A DNA stretch of 37,484 bases from Actinomycetes bacterium (GTDB lineage Bacteria; Actinomycetota; Thermoleophilia; Gaiellales; F1-60-MAGs149), in NCBI GenBank assembly GCA_025360225.1, contig JANYCN010000076.1, positions 1-37,484 of the forward strand. Direction: 5' to 3'. This document shows, piece by piece, positions 7,799 to 15,825 of the stretch (positions are counted from its first letter, which is position 1; every line of letters starts with the position of its first letter). Both the position numbers and the translations under genes were made by a program. The notes below the pieces were generated by a model. That model was not told the origin of the DNA and searched no databases. It worked only from the letters and a program-made list of their open reading frames with translations.

Positions 7799-8775
7799 GT
7801 GCCGGCCACCGTTCGCTCGGCGACCCGCAGACGAGCGGAGGCCGCGCGCGGGTTCTCGCCGATCTCGTCGTCGGTCGGTCGGACAACGCGAGGCGTCAGG
7901 ACGCGCAGCTCGGGCTCGGTGCCACAGCCGCAGATCGGGAGGTCCGGCGGACAGACGCAGCCACGAGACGCGTCGCGCATTGCACCCTTGACGATGCGGT
8001 CCTCGAGCGAGTGGAAGGAGATCACGGCGAGACGTCCGCCTGGGCGCAACACCTGCGTCGCCAACGAGAGGGCGTTCTCGAGCGAGCCGAGCTCGTCGTT
8101 GACGGCGATCCGCAACGCCTGGAACACTCGCTTCGCAGGGTGCCCCTGGCCGAAGAGCGCCGGGGTTGGAATGGAGCGGCGGATCGTATCGACGAGGTCG
8201 CCGCTCCGCGCGTACGGCTCGCTACCGCGTCGCCGACAGATGGCCCGAGCGATCTGACCGGCGTAGCGCTCCTCACCGTAGCGGTTGAAGATCCGCGCGA
8301 GCTCTCGCTCGTCAAGCTCGTTCACGAGGTTGGCCGCGGTACGAGGCTCAGACGGGTCCATGCGCATGTCGAGGGGCGCGTCGGTCGAGTAGGAGAAGCC
8401 GCGCTCCGTCTCGTCGACCTGCATCGACGAGATCCCGAGGTCAAGCAGCACCGCGTCGGCACGCACGCCAGTTGCCGCCAGGTTCCGAAGCGCGAGCGCG
8501 AAGTTCGCGCCGATCAGCCGCGTGCGCATGTCCGGGTGGTCGGCCGCGAACGCCGCGAAGTGGACGTGCACGTTCGGGTCGCGGTCAATCGCGACGTAGC
8601 ACCCTCGACCTTCCATCCGTTCGGCGAGAACACGGGCGTGACCGCCCGCGCCGAACGTTCCGTCGACGACGGTCATCCCCGGATCGAGGTCGAGCCAGGC
8701 AACGACCTCTCGGTGCAGCACCGGGATGTGGGGCGCCTCAGCGATGTCGTTGGTGTGCCATGCGCTCGGCAGCAA
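7795..8775 (-). CDS. rsmH: 16S rRNA (cytosine1402-N4)-methyltransferase
   Basis: The protein methylates C1402 of 16S rRNA using SAM. The conserved start HIPVLHREVV, SAM loop DGTFGAGGHA (about 38-47), LLDLGISSMQVD, RGFSYSTDAPLDMRM and the C-terminal VISFHSLEDR are all present. A Cys-rich insert (CVCPPDLPICGCG) is typical of the family. No ATG/GTG lies near the conserved N-terminus. A TTG at 8775, preceded by AAGGGAG with an eight-base gap, gives a 326-residue protein and a 38-base overlap with mraZ, and is preferred to longer in-frame starts that overlap mraZ more. Confidence 0.94.
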   Translation of the reverse strand: MLPSAWHTNDIAEAPHIPVLHREVVAWLDLDPGMTVVDGTFGAGGHARVLAERMEGRGCYVAIDRDPNVHVHFAAFAADHPDMRTRLIGANFALALRNLAATGVRADAVLLDLGISSMQVDETERGFSYSTDAPLDMRMDPSEPRTAANLVNELDERELARIFNRYGEERYAGQIARAICRRRGSEPYARSGDLVDTIRRSIPTPALFGQGHPAKRVFQALRIAVNDELGSLENALSLATQVLRPGGRLAVISFHSLEDRIVKGAMRDASRGCVCPPDLPICGCGTEPELRVLTPRVVRPTDDEIGENPRAASARLRVAERTVAGT

Positions 8776-9172
8776 GGTCGACGCTCCCTTCAAAGTCGTC
8801 GAACGCGCGACGCCAGGCGTCGCGGTTCCAGATCTCCAGTCGGTCACCGATGCCGGCGACGACGATGTCACGATCGATCACGGCTCGCTCGATCATCCGA
8901 GCTGGCAACGCGATCCTTCCCTGGCGGTCGATCTCGCTCTCATGACCGGCGTGGAGGAACCGGTGCATCTGTCGTCCGGCGCTCGTGAACAGGTCGAGGC
9001 GTGCCGTCTCCGCGGCCAGATACGCCTCCCATCCCTCCGGGTTGAACACCTGTAGACATGCGTCGATGCCACGGTTGACCCGGACGCCGTCGGTGAAGTG
9101 CGAACGAAGACGAGCCGGGATCGTCACCCGGTTCTTCTCGTCCAACCGCTGCTCGAACTCACCGAGAAGCAC
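8738..9172 (-). CDS. mraZ: Transcriptional regulator MraZ
   Basis: The 144-residue protein carries two SpoVT/AbrB-like halves, shown by the repeated signature DEKNRVTIPARLR (about 11-23) and DRQGRIALPARM (about 82-93). MraZ is a DNA-binding ring protein that represses its own dcw operon. It starts at GTG 9172 with GAGGGA upstream. The repeated boxes it is expected to bind lie 19-58 bases upstream. It is the first gene of the operon. Confidence 0.95.
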   Translation of the reverse strand: MLLGEFEQRLDEKNRVTIPARLRSHFTDGVRVNRGIDACLQVFNPEGWEAYLAAETARLDLFTSAGRQMHRFLHAGHESEIDRQGRIALPARMIERAVIDRDIVVAGIGDRLEIWNRDAWRRAFDDFEGSVDLAAERMAHQRHR

Positions 9173-9190
9173 CGTTCAGTATCCCTCAAC

Positions 9191-9230
9191 AACCACGATG
9201 CCCCACTTTACCCCACTTCACCCCCTATTG
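9191..9230 (-). promoter_or_regulatory. MraZ box repeats
   Basis: On the minus strand, ten-base units place GGGGG, AGTGGGG, AGTGGGG and CGTGG at an exact ten-base period. The two central units are TGAAGTGGGG and TAAAGTGGGG. Known MraZ operators are arrays of GTGG/TGGG cores repeated every ten bases just upstream of mraZ, so this fits directly. It should be the autoregulatory site of the operon. Confidence 0.85.
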
Positions 9231-9249
9231 CAAATCGTCCACAACGCTA

Positions 9250-9263
9250 CGAACAGGTGTTCG
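9250..9263. promoter_or_regulatory. LexA (SOS) box-like palindrome
   Basis: The 14 bases CGAACAGGTGTTCG match the Gram-positive/actinobacterial LexA operator CGAAC-N4-GTTCG at all ten fixed positions. It lies about 78 bases upstream of the mraZ start and 20 bases beyond the MraZ box, in the only sizeable gap between the M29 aminopeptidase gene and mraZ. Binding by LexA is inferred. Confidence 0.6.
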
Positions 9264-9337
9264 CATCGCGTCTCTGAGCGCAGCCATCAGCAGCCCTTCG
9301 CGGAGCCGCGCTTTCACCCCATCGCCTCGTCGGGGCG

Positions 9338-10567
9338 TCAGACGGGAGCGAGCACGAACGCGTCGTCACGGATGATCGGGTGGGCGACACCGGTGGCGTC
9401 GATCCCGTCGACCGAGACGGCGGGGCCGCCGATCATGAAGTCCGTGTGCACGCGCGAGACCGAGAGCCCGAGCTCGTAACGCTCGGCCTCCGTCAGCGAG
9501 CGAGCGCCGTGCACCGCGTCCGCGTAGGCGCTGCCATACGCGACGTGGCAGGTGGCGTTCTCATCGAACAACGTGTCCTTGAAGAGGAGGCCCGACCGTG
9601 CCACCGCGCTGTCACCGGTGACGAGGGCCACCTCACCGAGCTGGCGGGATCCCGCATCGGTCGCGATCTGCGCACGCACCACCTCGATGCCGCTGGTGGC
9701 GTCGGCTCGGACGATCTGACCGCCGCGGAACTCGACCTCGAGGCCCTCGACGAGAACGCCGGCGCACAACAACGGGCGGGTCGCGCGCACGACGCCGTCG
9801 ACCCGTCGCCGATCGGGCGTCGTGAACACCTCCTCCGTCGGCAGGTTCACGACGCACCGCGAGCCGTTCTGCATCTCCTCCACGCCGGCCTTCCACCGCG
9901 AGCGCTCGAGCAGCCCGACGGTGAGGTCGGTACCGGCGCCATGAAACCGCACCGCCCGGAACGCAGCTGCGTTGAGGCTTGCGGAGCGCACATCGAGCCG
10001 CTGAAGGTGCGCGGCCCACGCCGCGACGGGATCGGGCTGATCGAGGCGCACGGCGGTCGCGACGGCATCCCAGAGCCGGTCGAGGTCAGGCGCGCCAAGC
10101 ACCGCCTTCGCCCACCCCACCGTCGGGTAACAGCAGATCGCCCAGTTCATCGTCGCCTCGCGCTGCGCTCCGCGGATCACCTGATTGATCGGCATCTGGT
10201 CGAGCCCGGCACGGTGCGGGTCTGCCGAGCCGAGAAGCGCTGGCTCAGGATCGCCGTCGATGCGGATGTACGCGCCACCATCGGCGACCATCGCCGCACG
10301 AGCGTCGAGCCACGGCGGCGTCCACGCGAGCGTCGCCGGATCAGCTCCGTTCAGGCGGGCCAGCTTGACGTGCGCGTCCCAGTACCAGACATCGACGTAC
10401 CGCGCGCCGACAGCGTACGCCGCGCGGGTGAGCTCGCGCGCAAACGGCGCCTGCTCGATCCAGGCGTTCACGAGCACGACCTGGCCCGGTTGCACGTTCG
10501 CACCGACGCGCACGACAAGGTCGGCGTAGGCTGCGGTCTGGCGCTCACGATCAGGCGTCATGTTCAC
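9338..10567 (-). CDS. M29-family aminopeptidase
   Basis: The 409-residue protein resembles thermophilic leucyl aminopeptidases (AmpS/AmpT, PepS), dimeric two-metal enzymes of the cytoplasm. Family segments include [13 protein letters not shown] (metal-ligand Glu), [19 protein letters not shown] (metal-ligand His) and VHTDFMIGG near the C-terminus (His and Asp ligands). The length is normal. The GTG start overlaps the PfkB gene stop (GTGA); a second Met at position 3 is an alternative. The pairing with a sugar-kinase-like gene suggests a joint transcript, but no pathway link is evident. Confidence 0.92.
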   Translation of the reverse strand: MNMTPDRERQTAAYADLVVRVGANVQPGQVVLVNAWIEQAPFARELTRAAYAVGARYVDVWYWDAHVKLARLNGADPATLAWTPPWLDARAAMVADGGAYIRIDGDPEPALLGSADPHRAGLDQMPINQVIRGAQREATMNWAICCYPTVGWAKAVLGAPDLDRLWDAVATAVRLDQPDPVAAWAAHLQRLDVRSASLNAAAFRAVRFHGAGTDLTVGLLERSRWKAGVEEMQNGSRCVVNLPTEEVFTTPDRRRVDGVVRATRPLLCAGVLVEGLEVEFRGGQIVRADATSGIEVVRAQIATDAGSRQLGEVALVTGDSAVARSGLLFKDTLFDENATCHVAYGSAYADAVHGARSLTEAERYELGLSVSRVHTDFMIGGPAVSVDGIDATGVAHPIIRDDAFVLAPV

Positions 10568-11379
10568 AGCGTATACGGCCCGCGGCAGGCCACGGCGGCG
10601 GCTCCGCAGGCGGCACCAACGAGGACGGCATCGGCAAGCTCGGCGCCCTGGGACAAGGCCATCGTGACGCCGGCGAGGAACCGGTCACCAGCGCCGTAGG
10701 AGTCGACGACCTGGCCCGGCGGCGCCGTCGCATCCCAGCGCCGCCACGCCCCGCCGTTCGCTCTATGACGACCACCGAGCCTGCCCTCGGTGATCACCAC
10801 TGCAGCTGGGCGCGGGTCGAGATCTTCCGGGTCGAACTGCTCAGCGGGATCCGACGCCGAACCGATCAGAACGTCAGGGGAGACACGGCTCCGCCGAAGC
10901 GCAGCGAGCCTGCGGGCCGTGACGACGAGACACGGCGCCCGGCGAGCACGCACCAGCACCTCGGGATCAGTCCCGGTGAAGTAGACCGCGTCGCAGGCAT
11001 CAAGCGCCTCCCACGGAAGCCGGTCGGACGCCGCGACGTGCAGGTTGTCGCCGATCACCATGATGGTGCGCTCGGCGCCCTCGTCGATGATCGTCAACGC
11101 CTGCGTCTGCTCAACCGTCGCCGGCACGGCGTGCACCGAGATCCCCTCGTTCGCGAGGAAGGCACGGGCGCGCTCCGCCGCGTCACCGACGCCAAGCACG
11201 GTGAGCATCGTCACCTGCGCGCCGAGTCGCGCGAGCTCCACGGCCGTGACGACGGCACCGCCGCCCGCGAGGGAGTAGGGGTCGGCGAGGTGCGCGATCT
11301 CACCGGTCAACGGGTGGCGACCCGAGGCGAACGTCACCCACTCAACGTGCCCGATGACGACGATGCTCGGCGCTGGCAC
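10564..11379 (-). CDS. PfkB-family carbohydrate kinase
   Basis: The 271-residue protein has the ribokinase/PfkB fold. The N-terminal glycine motif is [18 protein letters not shown] (about 36-53). The C-terminal signature [13 protein letters not shown] (226-238) contains the catalytic Asp232 and anion hole. It is shorter than ribokinase (about 310), mostly in the middle. The sugar substrate cannot be told. The GTG start lies six bases after TACGCT, a leaderless-type -10, and 14 bases after the preceding gene ends. It overlaps the aminopeptidase gene downstream. Confidence 0.88.
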   Translation of the reverse strand: MPAPSIVVIGHVEWVTFASGRHPLTGEIAHLADPYSLAGGGAVVTAVELARLGAQVTMLTVLGVGDAAERARAFLANEGISVHAVPATVEQTQALTIIDEGAERTIMVIGDNLHVAASDRLPWEALDACDAVYFTGTDPEVLVRARRAPCLVVTARRLAALRRSRVSPDVLIGSASDPAEQFDPEDLDPRPAAVVITEGRLGGRHRANGGAWRRWDATAPPGQVVDSYGAGDRFLAGVTMALSQGAELADAVLVGAACGAAAVACRGPYTL

Positions 11380-11385
11380 CGCCGC

Positions 11386-11391
11386 AGCGTA
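11386..11391 (-). promoter_or_regulatory. -10 box for leaderless PfkB gene
   Basis: TACGCT on the minus strand, then GCGGCG, then the GTG at 11379. It lies between the protease stop and the kinase start, so it would give the kinase and aminopeptidase genes their own promoter. Confidence 0.45.
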
Positions 11392-11393
11392 CG

Positions 11394-13787
11394 TCAGCGG
11401 ATGCGCACACGGACGCGCTTCAGCGCGGATCGGTTGCCCGACGTGTCGACGGCCCGCACCGCGATGACGATCATCGTGCCGGTTCGAACGGGCACGCGGA
11501 ACGTGAGCGCGAGCCGGGCGGTCGTCGCGATCGTACGACCGCCAACGACGATCTCGTAGCGCGCGACGCGGACGTCATCCACCGAGCGAGACCAGCGCAA
11601 CGCGACCTTCCGATGTGCGAGCGCCGTGGCGCGGACGGTGGACGGCTCGAGGGGTGCAAGGTGGTCCGGCGGCGGCGCGAGAACGACGACGGACGCACGG
11701 AGGCTCTCGAACCCCGCGGCATCGGTGGCGCCGACCTCGTACGTCGCCGCGCCAACGCGCGGCATGTCCACGTCCGTCCACGCGGTAGCGGGCGTCGTGG
11801 CGATCAACACGCCATCGCGATACACGTGGTACGCAGAGACGCGGACGTTGTCGACGCTCGCTGTCCAGGTAAGCGTCACCGACCACGGCAGCGGCGACGT
11901 CACCCCGGCGAGACCGCCGGGCATCGTTGGTGGGATCACGTCCGGCACGTCGATGACGCTCGGTTCCGACGCCGCTGAGAGATGACCCGCAGCATCCGTT
12001 GCCGCGACGGTGTAGGTGTGCGACGCTCCTGCTCGCGGGGTCTGGTCGAGGAGCGTCGTCGTTGACGCCGTGCCGATCGACACGCCGTCGCGGTACACGA
12101 GGTAGCCCGTCACGGCCACGTCGTCAGTTGACGCGGCCCACGCGACGGAGACGAAGGAGCTGCTGAGCGTCAGCAGCGGCACGCCAGGCGCGCTCGGCGG
12201 TGCCACGTCACCGACCGAGAGCGGCGCTGCCGTCGCGATCTCGCCCTCAATCGCCGCCGAGTTGACGGCGGCGACGCCGTAGACGAGGGAGACGTTCGAC
12301 GGCGGAGACGGATCATGGAACGTCACGCCAGTCGGTACGCCGATCCGCAGGCCGTTGCGGTACACACGGTAGGACGCGACACCACCGGCATCGGTCGACG
12401 CCGTCCAGGAGACGTCGATCGCCGCACCGTTCCGCACAGCGACGACCGCGCCCGGGAGCGTCGGAGCGCTTGCGCCACCCGGCATCGCGACCTGCACGGT
12501 GGCACCGGTCGGCCCGACGTCAACCGTCGTGATCGTCGCACCGGTCACGGGGTCGGTCAGTGACTGGCCAGGGACGAGCGCCGCGTCGCTGTAGGTCGAG
12601 GTCGACGGTGTCGCGTCGACGAGCGCCGGCTGGGTCATGTTGAACGTGGCGGGCGCGACGCGGATCATCACTCCCGAGACGGGGGATGACCCCGCGGCGA
12701 AGGCGTCGAAGGCTGTACCGAACGGCTGGCGCACGTCAACGTAGAGCGCGTCGGCGCCACGCACGATGCGCAGCATCTGCGGCGCGTCGGTCGAGAGCTC
12801 CGACGGTGCGACGTGGTACGTCCCGCTCGCCGTCACGGTGTACGCGCCGGTCGGGGCGAGCCACCCGAGCTCGGCCTTGTGATACGCCGAGAACTGGCGC
12901 GTGGAGCCCGATCCCATGACGGAGTATGGGTCGCCGTACTCGGTCATCGTGCACGTGCCGGCGAGCGCTGTCCGCACGACCCCGTCGGAGCAGCTCAGAG
13001 CGTTTGCGTGGTGAACGCCGAGGTTGTGCCCGAGCTCGTGCGCTAGGACCCGCAGCTGCAGGTAGCCGTTGATCCAGGTCTCCGGCCCCGGAAGATCGCC
13101 AAGACCCGCCCATGCGCAGGAGGAGACCGTCGGGAACAGGAACATCACGTGGTCGTATCCCGTGAGAGCCGATCCGGCAGCTGCGCGCCCCTGGTTCGCC
13201 CATGTCGCGTAGTCGCAGCCGGTGCTCGCGGCTGGCAGCGTGTACCAGCCGAGCACCGTACCGGCGAGCTGTACCTTGCCGAACGACTGCTCCGCGTAGT
13301 AGGCACCGACCGAGGCCGGGCCTGAGAAGACGGCGGCAGCGACGCCGTCTGCGGTGAACGGGCGGCGGGTGTCGTTGGAGAAGTTGATCATCACCACGGC
13401 GAGCCGAGGTGTGGACGGTGCCGACGCTGGCTGGTCAGCGGCGAACGCGCGCCGCGCCGCGAGCGGGGCTGTGGTGACATGTGCCGCGGTGACGAGGAGG
13501 TGACCACCAACCCGCCGACCGACGAGCCGTACGTACGTTCCGGCGTGCAGGCTCGTCGCGCCAGGATCGAGCGCGACGAGCCCGCCCGGTGTCCGCAGGA
13601 CGAGCGCCATCTGGCCCGGCGAGCGCGCATCGACGCCGTCGACGTGCACGAGCTGAACCAGGCCAGCAAGCGTGACCGGTCGACGGGACGCGGGTGCGCC
13701 AAGCGCCGAGGGAGCGCACGTGAGGGAGACGACGGCGAGGACGATCAGCGCGAGCAGCTGTCCCCGTCGCCGGCGCTCAGGGAGCAA
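11394..13787 (-). CDS. Secreted zinc metalloprotease with fibronectin type III repeats
   Basis: The protein is about 797 residues. A signal peptide (basic start, hydrophobic stretch, LGAPA-type cleavage near 32) precedes a catalytic domain with the extended zinc motif HELGHNLGVHH (about 250-260) and a Met-turn-like YSVMGSG near 290. This resembles gametolysin-type (M11) or M6 metzincins. About residues 440-797 form four fibronectin type III-like domains, each with a W-x-ASxD core and a YxVYRDG-type strand (degenerate in the fourth). TTG 13787 with GAGGG upstream is preferred; an ATG at 13844 would overlap the previous gene by 68 bases. It is probably an exported, wall-associated protease; the substrate is unknown. 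Confidence 0.86.
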   Translation of the reverse strand: MLPERRRRGQLLALIVLAVVSLTCAPSALGAPASRRPVTLAGLVQLVHVDGVDARSPGQMALVLRTPGGLVALDPGATSLHAGTYVRLVGRRVGGHLLVTAAHVTTAPLAARRAFAADQPASAPSTPRLAVVMINFSNDTRRPFTADGVAAAVFSGPASVGAYYAEQSFGKVQLAGTVLGWYTLPAASTGCDYATWANQGRAAAGSALTGYDHVMFLFPTVSSCAWAGLGDLPGPETWINGYLQLRVLAHELGHNLGVHHANALSCSDGVVRTALAGTCTMTEYGDPYSVMGSGSTRQFSAYHKAELGWLAPTGAYTVTASGTYHVAPSELSTDAPQMLRIVRGADALYVDVRQPFGTAFDAFAAGSSPVSGVMIRVAPATFNMTQPALVDATPSTSTYSDAALVPGQSLTDPVTGATITTVDVGPTGATVQVAMPGGASAPTLPGAVVAVRNGAAIDVSWTASTDAGGVASYRVYRNGLRIGVPTGVTFHDPSPPSNVSLVYGVAAVNSAAIEGEIATAAPLSVGDVAPPSAPGVPLLTLSSSFVSVAWAASTDDVAVTGYLVYRDGVSIGTASTTTLLDQTPRAGASHTYTVAATDAAGHLSAASEPSVIDVPDVIPPTMPGGLAGVTSPLPWSVTLTWTASVDNVRVSAYHVYRDGVLIATTPATAWTDVDMPRVGAATYEVGATDAAGFESLRASVVVLAPPPDHLAPLEPSTVRATALAHRKVALRWSRSVDDVRVARYEIVVGGRTIATTARLALTFRVPVRTGTMIVIAVRAVDTSGNRSALKRVRVRIR

Positions 13788-14625
13788 ATCGACCCTCAAG
13801 ACGGTCGCGGAGAGCGAGCACGATCTCGGCTGCGGTGTGACCACCGACCGTCATCGCCGCCACGTGCAGCGCGCGGACGTCGCAGCGGGCCGAGCGAACG
13901 GCAGACTCGACGGCGGCGTGAAGCATGTCTGGCTCGTTCGCGTCTGGCGCGACGACAGCGAAGCTCGTTCGCCCGATCGTCTCCATCCGATACAGGGCGT
14001 CCGCCGGCCCGAGCACGCCGGCGAGGGCCGTCGCGAGGGCATCGACCGATCCTCCGTGCTCGCCGTCGGCGAGGCGCACGTCGATCCCCGCAACAGCGAT
14101 CTCGAGCGGCAACGTCGCCTGCAGCGCGAGAAGACGATCGACATCCTCCGTGAAGCAGCGCTCGTCGCGGAGCCCGGTCACCGGGTCCGACCGCGAGACG
14201 CTCACGGCGCGCCTCGCCTGACGAGCGTGCCGGATTCCCGCCTTGATCGCCTCCGCCAGCACCGTCGGGTCGAACGGCTTCGTCACCACCGCGTCGGCGC
14301 CGGCATCGCTGGCGATCTGGGCGTACTCGGGCTCCTGGCGCCCGGTGACGACGACGATGTGCGCCGTCGCGAGCGCCGGGTCCTCCCGTGCAGCGCTGCA
14401 CAGCGAGATCCCGTCAAGGCCCGGCATGAGCCAGTCCAGGACGATCGCGTCCGGGCTCGACGCCGTCGCACGTGCCAGCCCGGTGCGGCCGTCCGACGCA
14501 AACTCGACGAGCAATCCGACGTCCTCGAGCGCCCCACCGATCAGCGCGAGCATCCCCGGGTCGTCCTCACACACGAGGACCCGTCCAGGCGAATCAAGCG
14601 ACACGAGATGACCGTGATCTCCCAC
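13777..14625 (-). CDS. Response regulator with degenerate GGDEF domain
   Basis: The 282-residue protein has an N-terminal receiver domain (about 14-132) with acidic pair ED, phospho-acceptor Asp64 (IVLDWLMPG) and the KPFD lysine. A C-terminal region starting SDPVTGLRDERCF aligns with diguanylate cyclase domains, but the GGDEF signature is replaced by GRTSF. It should not make c-di-GMP and may act as a phospho-dependent binding or scaffold protein. It overlaps the secreted protease gene downstream by a few bases, suggesting a shared transcript. No kinase is adjacent. Start GTG 14625 is moderately certain. Confidence 0.85.
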   Translation of the reverse strand: MGDHGHLVSLDSPGRVLVCEDDPGMLALIGGALEDVGLLVEFASDGRTGLARATASSPDAIVLDWLMPGLDGISLCSAAREDPALATAHIVVVTGRQEPEYAQIASDAGADAVVTKPFDPTVLAEAIKAGIRHARQARRAVSVSRSDPVTGLRDERCFTEDVDRLLALQATLPLEIAVAGIDVRLADGEHGGSVDALATALAGVLGPADALYRMETIGRTSFAVVAPDANEPDMLHAAVESAVRSARCDVRALHVAAMTVGGHTAAEIVLALRDRLEGRFAP

Positions 14626-14696
14626 GTCCTCGGTATCGACGGTGAGCGCTCGAGGGGCCGCACCCAGACGGGGGGTTAGGGCCTCGTCATCGTTCG

Positions 14697-15016
14697 CCCG
14701 AACCTCTGACCCAGGACACCTGTGGGCTGACTGTCAAACCGCGGCGTCATCGGGTGTCTGGAACGAGCGGGGGCGTTGCGCGTCGCGCAGGGCGTGCCGG
14801 GGCAAGTGCAAGCGGCGCGCGACGCTCCCGCGAAGCCCACGATCCGGCACGCACAGCGGGCCGCGGCGTGGTCGCCGGAGCTGGGCGGCGCAGCCGGCCG
14901 CAGGGTGGCGCAGCCGGCCGCAGGGTGGCGCAGCCGGCCGCAGGGTGGCGCAGCCGGCCAGCGCAGGACGATCCAGGCGCGCGAATGACCACGCCATTTG
15001 ACAATCAGACCACTAG
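14697..15016 (-). repeat. Dispersed modular repeat, copy B
   Basis: This is the largest gap between genes, and I see no coding region in it. The element starts at CTAG (15013-15016), the TAG of which ends the 110-residue gene. Its far end is an inverted, diverged copy (CTGTGGGCTGACTGTCAAA from 14720) that continues with the same core as copies A and C, including TTGCGCGTCGCGCA. Between the inverted ends lie a 20-base tandem repeat and about 100 unique bases. The module CCCGAACCTCTGACCCAGG, shared with copy A, borders it at 14697. No transposase is encoded. Confidence 0.8.
14887..14959. repeat. 20-base tandem repeat, 3.65 copies
   Basis: The unit GGCGCAGCCGGCCGCAGGGT is repeated three times exactly (14887-14946) and then 13 bases more. 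It is wholly inside repeat B. The units contain the palindrome GCCGGC. There are no spacers, so it is not CRISPR. Confidence 0.9.
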
Positions 15017-15345
15017 GCGGCGAGACCGGCCTGCTGTGCAAACCGCTGAAGCGCATCGAGGTGCGTGGCCTGCCCACCGTCGCCCCAAAACGGCGGCGTC
15101 TGCCCGGCCTGCCGGATCAGCGCGTCGAGCTCGCTCAGGCGATGGCTGGTGAACAGTCGCTCGGCGAGCGCGAGAGCCTCGTCGCGCGAGCCGGCACGGG
15201 CCTGCGTCGGAGGAACGCTCGTGGCGCTGCCGTTCCGAACGGTCACCCACCACCCGGTCGGACGATCAGGGGTGAGGAACAGGTGGTAGCCGTGCGCGGC
15301 CAGCCGTGCGCGGAGGTCATCGAACGGGGATCCGGAAGCGCTCAC
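15013..15345 (-). CDS. Hypothetical protein, 110 residues
   Basis: This is a soluble protein with no signal peptide or membrane segment. It has a two-part look: residues 1-60 contain GYHLFLTPD and GWWVTVRNG strands. Residues 60-110 are helical, with DEALALAERLF, LSELDALIRQ and LDALQRFAQQ. I do not recognise the family. The GTG at 15345 is chosen because TACGCT stands six bases before it. The TAG stop is the edge of repeat B. Thioredoxin lies 77 bases upstream on the same strand. Confidence 0.7.
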   Translation of the reverse strand: MSASGSPFDDLRARLAAHGYHLFLTPDRPTGWWVTVRNGSATSVPPTQARAGSRDEALALAERLFTSHRLSELDALIRQAGQTPPFWGDGGQATHLDALQRFAQQAGLAA

Positions 15346-15351
15346 GGTCGA

Positions 15352-15357
15352 AGCGTA
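15352..15357 (-). promoter_or_regulatory. -10 box for leaderless 110-residue gene
   Basis: TACGCT on the minus strand, six bases (TCGACC), then GTG 15345. Confidence 0.5.
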
Positions 15358-15422
15358 CCGCGCGCGCCCCCAGCCGACACGGTTCGCCAAGGACAGACAA
15401 CCCGTTCGAGACTGGCGTAGGA

Positions 15423-15752
15423 CTACGCGTGCGAGCGGAGGTTCAGCGCACCCACCAGGGCGTCCTTCTGGCGGGCACCGCTCGTCTGCTCGACGACCTG
15501 CCCGTCCTTGAAGAGGACGAACGTCGGGATCGAGAGGACGCCGTACTGGCTCGCGAGCCCGGGCTCCGCGTCGATGTCGAGCTTCGCGACCTTCACCTTG
15601 CCGGCGTACTCGACGGCGATCTGATCGATGATCGGCGCAACGGCGCGGCACGGGCCACACCACTCGGCCCAGAAGTCGATGAGCACCGGGATGTCCGACT
15701 CGACGACCTCGCCCTGGAAGTTGCTGCTCGTGATCTCAACGGCGTTTGCCAT
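15423..15752 (-). CDS. trxA: Thioredoxin
   Basis: The 109-residue protein has the canonical active site WCGPC (about 31-35) within FWAEWCGPCRAVAP, the buried Asp of VLIDFWAE, and the cis-Pro loop SIPTFVLF. It is a cytosolic dithiol reductant, a likely electron donor to Tpx (5164-5721), ribonucleotide reductase and others. ATG 15752 has a good Shine-Dalgarno AGGGAG with a six-base gap, unlike the leaderless genes nearby. It lies 73 bases downstream of the pilus operon. Confidence 0.97.
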   Translation of the reverse strand: MANAVEITSSNFQGEVVESDIPVLIDFWAEWCGPCRAVAPIIDQIAVEYAGKVKVAKLDIDAEPGLASQYGVLSIPTFVLFKDGQVVEQTSGARQKDALVGALNLRSHA

Positions 15753-15825
15753 GGTGCTCTCCCTGTCGCTCGCGGTGCTCCGACGCCCGTCGTGGGCGCC
15801 GCTCGCACACGCGGCCTCTGTTCGA

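Noticed and set aside
7795-8871. rsmH starting at 8871
   Set aside because: It would overlap mraZ by 134 bases and add 32 residues before the conserved N-terminus; TTG 8775 with AAGGGAG fits better.
14887-14959. CRISPR-like array
   Set aside because: Units are directly adjacent with no spacers, and no cas genes are present.
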